A DNA stretch of 64,000 nt, taken from the NCBI RefSeq assembly GCF_947179515.1, contig NC_067478.1:2489501-2553500 (forward strand), given 5' to 3'. How positions within the stretch are numbered: the stretch's first letter is position 1; each line of letters opens with the position of its first letter. The notes below the pieces were generated by a model. The model ran no database searches and was not told the DNA's origin. It saw only the letters and a list, made by a program, of their open reading frames with translations. The DNA is from Apodemus sylvaticus. Its lineage: Eukaryota; Chordata; Mammalia; Rodentia; Muridae. This document shows, in pieces, positions 56,964-64,000 of this stretch. Made by a program: the position numbers and the translations under genes.

Positions 56964-57480
56964 TGTCTAAGTTAAGGTTCTCTTGCTGAGATAAAACACC
57001 ATGACCAAAGGCAACTTGGGGAGGAAAAGGACTTGTTCTGTTTTGGTGTGTGTGTGTGTGTGTGTATGTGCTGTGTGTTGCATGTGTGTTGTATGTGTAT
57101 GTGTGTGTGTTGTATGTGTGTATGCATGTGTATGTGTGTGTATGTAAATGTATGTGTGTGTGTTGTATGTGTGTTGTATGTGTGTGTATGTATGTATGTG
57201 TGTGTATGTGTATGTGTGTGTGTTGTATGTGTGTATGTGTGTGTATGTGTGTGTATATGTTTTCCCATACAGTCCTGTATCACTGTTTATCATCTAAAGA
57301 AGACAGGGCAGGAACTTGAGGCAGCAACCTGGAGGCAGGAGCTAAAGCAGAAGCCATGGTTATATCAGTCATTAATCAAGAAAATGCCCCACAAACTGGT
57401 CTACGGGCAAGCTGATGGAGCTATTTTCTCAGTTGAGGTTCCTCCTCCCAAATAACTCTAGTTTGTGTCAGGTTGACCAA
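56964..57480 (-). mobile_element. hAT-type family A element interrupted by a TG-rich array
   Basis: taaggttctcttgctgagat, aaaacaccatgaccaaaggc and aacttggggaggaaaagg are followed by a 215-bp tgtgtatg array (57044-57260). The element then resumes: gggcaggaacttgaggcagc, attaatcaagaaaatgcccc, gtttgtgtcaggttgacc. It is inverted relative to the copy at 56190. Confidence 0.7.
57044..57260 (+). repeat. TG/TATG-rich tract
   Basis: tgtgtgtatgtg and tgttgtatgtg words inserted in, or expanded within, the hAT-type element. Confidence 0.93.
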
Positions 57481-57994
57481 AAAAATAACCAAAACAACAA
57501 AACCAAACAAATCCAAACACATACACACACACACACACACCAGGACAATCATCTATATTCCATTTGTATCTATCATATGCCTTGATTACACCCAGTTGTC
57601 CTAGTGGCTTTCTTTCCTGGCTCTATGAAGAACTCAGTGTGACCACAGTGAGATGTTGAAGTCATTGTGAGTAGCATGGGGGAGATGACCTAGCCTAGTC
57701 CGGGTGGAGACCTCAGTGGATGGATAGCCATTGCCATCCTAGTGGTGGATATATCATGGAGGTCTCAGGTCCTCTCGGACACCTCACAAAGAGCCCATCA
57801 GTCTTCACTGACTACCTGTTTTGCAAAGACACATGGCCTCCTTGAGCATTTTCAGTTGTCTATCCTACCCCAAATGAAAACCCAACACCCTGCCCACACT
57901 ATCCTGGTAAGTTTTGCTTTACAAATTTTACCTTTGGCCTGTTGAGAGTGACAATGTATAGGTAGCTGCTGTGACGTTTCCTGGGGAACAGAGT

Positions 57995-58150
57995 GGGCTG
58001 GGCCCTCTCTTATCAATTAGCAATTAAGGAATCATCCATATACACGCGCACAGGCCAACCTGAGGGAGCACCCTCACAACTGAGATTCCCTCTTTCCAGG
58101 CATGTCTTGGTTTGCATCAAGGCAACAAACCTAATTACAACACGGTTTAA
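57995..58150 (-). mobile_element. hAT-type family A element, partial
   Basis: cttatcaattagcaattaag, actgagattccctctttcca and tgcatcaaggcaacaaacct correspond to the reversed left half of family A, diverged. Confidence 0.45.
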
Positions 58151-59065
58151 GAGCACAGCCTGGTATGGTGGGGAAGGCATAGTGGCAGGGCTCTGAGGCA
58201 GCTGGTCAGCCACACTGCCCACACTCGGAGAGGAGAGAGCAGTGTACACTGTTGCTTGGGTAGAAGTCGCCTTTTTAGTCGTCCAGGCTCCCAGCCCAGG
58301 GAATGGTCACATGCACTATCAGTGTGACTCCTCCCACCTCAAAACTGGCCTAATCACGATAACCCCTCACAGGTATACACAGACGCTAACCTAGCCTAGG
58401 TCATCCAACATGGTCAAGCCCAGAAGCCTGTCTCCAGGATGATTCCAGATGCGGTCACGTTGCTAGCCAGCGTTCACTGCCATCAGCCCTCTCTCGGGCT
58501 GGTGGAGGTTGTGGAGTGTGAATCCTGGCTGAGATGTCTTGAGGATGGGTTTTTGGTCCCTTGGTGACTGTTGACAGGCTATGCGAGGGCTGGGATGCCA
58601 GGGAGGGACTCTGTGGTGTATTTTCCAGGGAAAGGGCAGCCTGGGCATGGAAGTGTAGAGCCTAGGGGAGATGCATTCACTGTACGAGGGGATCAGGCCA
58701 GGGTACCCACAGATCTGACACTGATCCTGCACCTTGTGCGTCTGCAGACTTCACGTCTGGCTCAGAGCTGCTTCATTCCACTTCATCTCTTGGAGGTAGA
58801 AAGCTGCTTAGTCGTACACAATTTAAAATCTACAATCTCGCCAAGTTTGTTCCGGAGGCCAGGTCCACCTCCCTTCACGTGGGTGGGGTGAAGCTGTAGG
58901 TGCTTTGTCCGGTTGCTCAGCCTGCTGAGGTACTATCCAAGTGGCAATCTTCAGGCTGTGTCCCAGAGATGCTGTTTGTACAGGGGCTGAATGCAGAGTT
59001 CCTTTGCAGTGTGTACCACAGGGATAAGTAGAGGGTAAAGGGTCATGAGATGAAAACCAAGTGAC
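58151..59065. other. Intergenic unique stretch
   Basis: No gene or repeat recognised. Confidence 0.5.
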
Positions 59066-59070
59066 TGAAT

Positions 59071-59205
59071 CCCCAGTGTGGCACTGGCCTAGGTGTGAGA
59101 TGGGACAGGTGTGTACCCCTAGTGTGGCATTATCTAGGGTGTGAGGTAAGCAGGTGTGAACCTCCAGTGTGGCACTGTCCTAGGTGTGAGGTGGGCAGGG
59201 GAGAT
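59071..59205 (+). repeat. 46-bp minisatellite, three copies
   Basis: agtgtggcaYt begins at 59075, 59121 and 59166. Each copy continues to a ctaggtgtgaggtgggcagg-like block and a gtgtgtaccccc-like spacer. Confidence 0.88.
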
Positions 59206-59469
59206 ACAAGTCTGAGCATATTGGCAGGATCTAGAGGATCATGGTTCTCCTTAGAGTCTCTCTTCCACATTATCCTAAGTTGGAGAGTTGGTGTAGATGG
59301 GCCAGAGGCGACAACATGACAAAGGGGCTGTCAGTCATTTCAGTGCCCTGAGCTAGTTTCTCCTCATTATCGGATGGACTCAGTTTGGAACCACCTAGAA
59401 GACACGCCCTATGACGGTGCTTAGCTGAGGAAGACCTGCCCTGTATGTGGGTGGCACCTCCCAAGGGCT

Positions 59470-59685
59470 AGGGCCTGGATAGAAAGCAGGAGCTGGTGGG
59501 ATGCCAACATCCATCTCTCTGCTTCCTGACTATGGGAACAGTATGACCTGGTACCTCGCAGCCCTGCCTCCATGGCAGACTCTCTCAAACCCTGAGCCCA
59601 GACAAACCCTCTTCTTCAGCCCCTGCCAGGTGTTTGTCACAGCAGTGAGGAGAGTAATTGATACAGGATCTATATTTCAAGTTCC
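59470..59685 (+). mobile_element. hAT-like family B element, 5'-truncated
   Basis: catccatctctctgcttcct, gactatgggaacagtatgac, cctgagcccagacaaaccct and gtcacagcagtgaggagagt match the right two-thirds of the element at 1462-1792. Confidence 0.6.
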
Positions 59686-59689
59686 TCTA

Positions 59690-60880
59690 TTCTGTCCTTC
59701 TCAACATGCACCTGTCCTGTGGCTCATCTCCATGTCCTACACAAGAGCTGATGGGTGAACAGCTATATGCTGATGTACTAGTGACATGTACAACTCTTTG
59801 TAAACATCGATCTCAAGTTTCTTTTCTTTGAAGAGGATGCCCTCATATTAGAATCATGAGTTCTCTGGGACAGGGTTTTCAGGGAATACTCTATGAGTGT
59901 GTTTGTCCTGTGGTGGTCCTGGTTTCTCTGGACATCATTGTGTGGTTGTCCCCAGTGGAAGCCCTGGGCTGTGTGTCAGAGTTCCCACCAGATGGCAGTG
60001 GCATCTTGCTCATAATTCCCCAGGAAGCCACTCAGCTGGTTCCCCTGAACATAGAAAAGCTGTGCTCTGCAGCCACCACCAGGAAGTGTCAACCACTGCT
60101 TTGTCCCTTAGTGGCTCTGGGCCCTGGGCAAGACATTAGAATTGTGGATTTCCTCCAGTATAATGTAGTGGTGTCTCTGGTGGGTCTCCAGATGCAAAAC
60201 TAGTTGAGTTACTGCTACTGCTTAGCAGGCAAGTTGTCTGACACTCTTGGGGTCATATTGTATTTTTCTTTGCAATTTTTTAAAGCTAAGATTTATTAAG
60301 AATTTATAAATAAAAGATATCACACAGCAAGCTTAGCCAGGTACACACCTCAGCAACTTTCTCTAAAAATAGAGCAGCCATGCTGGAAGTTTGGAGTGTC
60401 ACATTCCATATGTCCAATATCAGTTCTACTTTTATGTACTTACCTACCACCAGAAAATGAAGACTCCATTACAGAGCTAAAACTAGAAGAGCATTCGCTC
60501 AACATTGTCTTTCATGACCAAAGTATCTCTTACCTGCAGTCAGTCCTTTGTCTCCTAATAATCACCCTCTGTTTCTCCTTTCTACATGCTATGCTATACT
60601 GTGTACATTTGTTCACATATGTATACAAATTATTGTCCATATACTTACATGTATATATTATTTTTAGATATATGTTTATGTATGTATATGTATCAACTAC
60701 ACATCATACTTTATACTTACATGCAGGTATTATTATATTCATAGATATATGTATATATTATTTATGTACATACATGTATAAATTACATATTCAGGTTCAT
60801 ACTTTATTGAGGGTTTGTTATGGTTTAGATATATTCTAAAGGCTTCTAAAATAGTTCATATATGTGTGTGGGTTTGTGCA
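59690..60880. other. Intergenic, A+T-rich on the right
   Basis: 60600-60880 is rich in atatgtat and tacatgta words. The remainder is unique. No exon recognised. Confidence 0.5.
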
Positions 60881-60884
60881 TATG

Positions 60885-61020
60885 GATGCAGCACCTGAAG
60901 AGTTAAAAAGCCAGGATTACAGGTGGTTTCGAGACACCCAATGTGAATGTTGGGAACTGAACTTGGGTCCTCCACAAGGGCAGTGTATATTTTTAACCAC
61001 TGAGGCATCTTTCCAGTCTG
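60885..61020 (-). repeat. B2/B3-type SINE fragment
   Basis: gttgggaactgaacttgggt, cctccacaagggcagtgt and aaccactgaggcatctttcc: the reversed tRNA-like head. Confidence 0.75.
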
Positions 61021-61039
61021 TCTACATTCATCCTAGAGA

Positions 61040-61470
61040 TTTGGAAGATAACTCAGTGGGTAAAGTACTTGATGCAGGGGCATGGCTGCCTGACATGAGA
61101 CACGATCTCTCCAGGGTGTGGATAAGGGGAAGGTTTTATTATAGAGATGACGGAGAGCACAACCAGAGGCATCAGAGCCCAGAGCAGGGAGAGAACGTAC
61201 TAGACTAACATGGCCAGTAGAGTGAACTGGGCCATGGGGGGCTGGAGGTGGCAGAGAGTAAGAATGGAGGACCAAGGGGCAAGTGGGGGTGGGGGAGAAG
61301 GGGGGAAGAGAGGCCCAAGAACAGAGGACCATAGAGCTGAGCCAAGAAAGGAAAAAAGAGAACACATGTCTGAAGTGGTAGGGTAATATAGGAATAAGAA
61401 GTTGGAGAAAACAATGTCCATGGGCAGGCAGAGAGGGTGCGTGGGGCGTGCAGGGGGCGTGGTGAGAAGA
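61040..61470 (+). repeat. SINE-like head plus unidentified dispersed repeat, copy 2
   Basis: 61040-61095 (ttggaagataactcagtggg, taaagtacttgatgcagggg) looks like a B2/B3 head. From 61115 the sequence gataaggggaaggttttatt, agcacaaccagaggcatcag matches copy 1 at 39529-39718 and then runs into a gga-rich body. Confidence 0.55.
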
Positions 61471-61654
61471 GCTGAGGAGCCAAAGGTCACGAGTGAACCT
61501 GGAGGCCTACAAGACAGTCCAGTGCTGCAAAAGAGTCAGTCCAGCACTGAGCTTGCCGTCTCCAGAGCTGAATGTTCCCATCATGCTCTGCACTACTCTG
61601 CTGCTCTGTGGGCTCTGAGGCCCCACCTGCTGATCTTGCCCAGGCCAAGGTCCA

Positions 61655-62058
61655 GGGAAGGCATCCTAGTTTGCTGTTTCCGTGATAAACTCCATGATCC
61701 AAAGCAACTTGGGGAGGAGAGGGTTTATCTCTGTAGGATAACTAAGCTAAGATGGACGGGTTTACAGTCTATCACTGAGTGAAACCAAGGTACAAACTCA
61801 AGGCAGGAGCTTGAAGCAGGAACCACAGATGAATGCTTACTAGGTCTCCATCCCTGGGGCTCCTGCTCAGATAGCTTTCTTATATAGCCCAGGACTCCCT
61901 GCCTAGGGATGGCACTGCCCACAGAGGTCAGGACCCTCCTACACCAGTCATTCATCAAGATGCCCCACAGACAATTCAGTGGGCACAGTGTCTTTAACTG
62001 AGGCTCCCTCTCCCCTGCAGACTCTGACTTGTGTCAAGTTGACAGTAAAAGTCAAGTT
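61655..62058 (-). mobile_element. hAT-type family A element
   Basis: catcctagtttgctgtttcc, gtgataaactccatgatcca, aagcaacttggggaggagag, ggcaggagcttgaagcagg, tgtgtcaagttgacagtaa. Near full length, reversed. Confidence 0.7.
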
Positions 62059-62604
62059 GTGTATAAAGGCAATTGTTCCACCCTTACATTCCTACCCAGA
62101 ACTTGGGTGGTACCCCACAGACTCCCCCAACCCCCAGTGTGGCTCACATCCAGGCTGGAGCTCCATGTACTCACCTGGCCAGGCCTGGGCCCTCCAGGTC
62201 CACAGGTGGACAGTGGGCTGGTCTCTGCTCCTCCCAGAGCTCCCCATGTGAGCAGCTGGTCACCTGCATATCGCCTCTGGGAGTGAGAAACGCAAAGCCA
62301 CTTTACAAAATGATCCTGCAATTACATAGGAAGTTGAATGTCTCTGTGCCCCATGACTCAGGTCTATCTGCCCCGAGGTTCTAATTGGTGAGTTAACCAA
62401 GAGCATCAAAAAGCAATGAGCACAATACAAGAACAGTCTGAAACTGGAGATGGTGCAGATGCCCCTCGGTAGAAGAATGGACCTGCAAATTCTGGTTTAG
62501 CAGCAACAGGCGACAGGCTGCTGGTGCAGGGGCAGAATGCTTAGGGAGAACGCTTTTTGTTTCTAAGTCTTTGAGGTCCTAAAAGATGAAAACCCAGCCT
62601 CCGA

Positions 62605-62815
62605 GATAGAGGCCACACGATGGGGCCACTGGGTAAAGGCATGGCCACCAGGCCTGACAGCACAGGTTCAATCCCCAGACACAAATGGTGGAAGGGGAGA
62701 ACCAGCTCTTTAACTGTTCCTGATCTCCAAGTGTGGGCCTTGGCTCACCTATGGTCCTACTCACAATAAGTAAATGTAATAAAACATTAAGGTTAAAAAA
62801 AGAAGAAGAAGCCAT
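62605..62815 (+). repeat. B3-like SINE
   Basis: ggccactgggtaaaggcatg, gccaccaggcctgacagcac, ttcaatccccagacacaaat and taagtaaatgtaataaaaca with an A-rich tail. Plus strand, with the A-box region partly lost. Confidence 0.75.
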
Positions 62816-62869
62816 ATGGTGGTTGCTTCAGAGTGGCGGGACAGGTGGGAAGAGACCTTGAAACATTTT

Positions 62870-62992
62870 TGTGTGTGAGGGAGACAGTATTTTACTGTGT
62901 AAATCAGATTAGCCTCAGACTTAAGATCCCCCTGCCTCAGATTCCTACCTGCTGGGAGATATAGGGGGAACCATCACATCTGGCTCCTGGAA
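62870..62992 (-). repeat. B1-like SINE, diverged
   Basis: ttttactgtgtaaatcagat, tagcctcagacttaagatcc, cccctgcctcagattcctac and atcacatctggctcctgg. Confidence 0.65.
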
Positions 62993-63044
62993 GCTGGGCT
63001 ATACCTCAGCCTTGGGCCTCACCACTTCTTTCCGTTCTTCTCCC

Positions 63045-63194
63045 TCCTCCTCCTTCTTTTTCTTCCTCTCTTCTTCTTCTTCTTCTTCTTCTTCTTCTTC
63101 TTCTTCTTCTTCTTCTTCTTCTTCTTCTTCTTCTTCTTCTTCTTCTTCTTCTTCTTCTTCTTCTTCTTCTTCTTCTTCTTCGTCTTCTTCTTCT
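63045..63194 (+). repeat. (TTC)n trinucleotide expansion
   Basis: About 40 near-perfect ttc units (63070-63194) with one cgt interruption at 63181, preceded by cctcctccttc. The opposite strand is (GAA)n. Confidence 0.97.
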
Positions 63195-63214
63195 CTCCCT
63201 CCCTTGTCCCCTCC

Positions 63215-63437
63215 CTCCATGCTTTTTAATGACAGGGTCTCATGTGGCCCAGAATGGCTTCAAACTTTCTACATAGCTAAGCATGACCTTGAACCCCTGA
63301 TCCTCAACCTCACCTCTCAGATGCTGGTTGACGGATTTAAGCCTTCACATCTGATTTTACTCCCCACAAGGGATCAAACCCAGGTGTTCTTTGCGTGGTA
63401 GGCAAGCAGTCTCCCAACTGAGCCACATGCCCAGGCT
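63215..63437 (-). repeat. B4 SINE
   Basis: Reverse B1 half (gacagggtctcatgtggccc, tgaccttgaacccctgatcc) followed by the reversed ID half (gggatcaaacccaggtgttc, taggcaagcagtctcccaac, tgagccacatgcccagg). Confidence 0.8.
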
Positions 63438-63689
63438 CCATGTTGGCTTTTTGAGGCTTTCTGAGGAAGCCATTTAGATTCCTTGCTGATTCTACCCATG
63501 GCAAGCTCAGTGGAAGGATCTGGGGTGCCGGGAATCTACTAAAGCTACCCACAATGCTGAGGTATTCTGCAGTGGACTCTGGAGCTGTCACATCAGCCCT
63601 GCTGGCTTGTCAACAAATTCAAAATCTATCTCAGGCACCAATTGGGATTTTCCATTACCTACGGACACTTGGCAAGTACAGCCTGGGCT
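63438..63689. other. Intergenic, nothing seen
   Basis: Short unique spacer between two oppositely oriented B4 SINEs. Confidence 0.5.
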
Positions 63690-63892
63690 TCCTCCTCGTA
63701 CTGACTCGGTGCTTGCTTAGCACACATGGAGCACCTGGGTTTGATTCCCTGCATCGGATAAAACCAGGCAGAGTGCCAACCTGTAACAGTGCTCAGGAGG
63801 TCGACTTAGGAGGATCAAAAATTAAAGTCATGCTTGGCTACATGGAAAGTTAGAGGCCAGCCTAGGCTTGAGACACTGTCAAAATAATAAGT
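63690..63892 (+). repeat. B4 SINE
   Basis: gtgcttgcttagcacacatg and gggtttgattccctgcatc form the ID half. aggatcaaaaattaaagtca and gaggccagcctaggcttgag form the B1 half. Plus strand, inverted relative to the B4 at 63215. Confidence 0.8.
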
Positions 63893-64000
63893 TACTCAAA
63901 AGCCAGGTCAAGCTTTGGCTCCTGGTCCTGTTCAGATTCCCTGCAGGGTTTCTCAGCTGTTGGAGCTGAGGAAGAACTCAGATACAGAAGGAAATGTCCC

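Noticed and set aside
62999..63401. Poly-Glu and poly-Ser frames
   Set aside because: Products of the (TTC·GAA)n repeat.
22451..64000. Lyzl4, the gene expected next to Vipr1 on this side
   Set aside because: Gene order from memory suggests it, but no lysozyme-like exon (conserved Cys/Trp pattern) was found in any frame. It probably lies beyond the right edge.

Overview
This is nuclear DNA from a muroid (mouse/rat/hamster-like) rodent. It carries B1, B2, B3, B4/ID-type SINEs, old LINE-1 fragments, rodent hAT-type MITE-like elements and long dinucleotide and trinucleotide tracts typical of rodents. No bacterial or viral gene organisation is present. Repeat family names below come from sequence recollection, not from a database search. 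The coding exons differ at several residues from the laboratory rat protein as I remember it, and I see no young ID elements, so a rodent other than rat is likely; this is an inference.

One protein-coding gene can be supported: the 5' half of Vipr1 (VPAC1, vasoactive intestinal peptide receptor 1, a class B GPCR) on the minus strand. Exons 1-6 lie at 21616-21693, 9554-9659, 5492-5599, 3362-3468, 2481-2587 and 2041-2173. Each has canonical splice sites, and the phases join into a continuous 213-codon reading frame covering the signal peptide, the whole hormone-binding ectodomain, TM1, ICL1, TM2 and the start of ECL1. Exons 7 onward lie beyond the left edge. A CpG-island promoter (about 21400-22450) surrounds exon 1.

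Intron 1 (about 12 kb) holds the most striking structure in the window: a 1.5-kb minisatellite of a 15-bp unit (15425-16957). Its distal half has a 93-bp higher-order repeat, and every unit carries an RGGTCA-type nuclear-receptor half-site on the gene's sense strand. A second, unrelated 15-bp minisatellite (18625-18722) is in the same intron. Intron 2 holds a repeat-poor, CpG-retaining block (6090-6770) that is a candidate regulatory element.

From 22.5 kb to 64 kb I find no further gene. From what I know of gene order, the next gene on this side should be Lyzl4, but no lysozyme-like exon was seen. This flank is a mosaic of SINEs, an internally deleted old LINE-1 (about 34.3-36.9 kb), a LINE-1 3' end (39.7-40.1 kb), LTR-like segments (47.8-48.2 and 51.6-52.7 kb), a cluster of hAT-type elements (53-62 kb), purine/pyrimidine tracts, and a 200-N assembly gap (49524-49723) whose two edges are identical over 18 bp.
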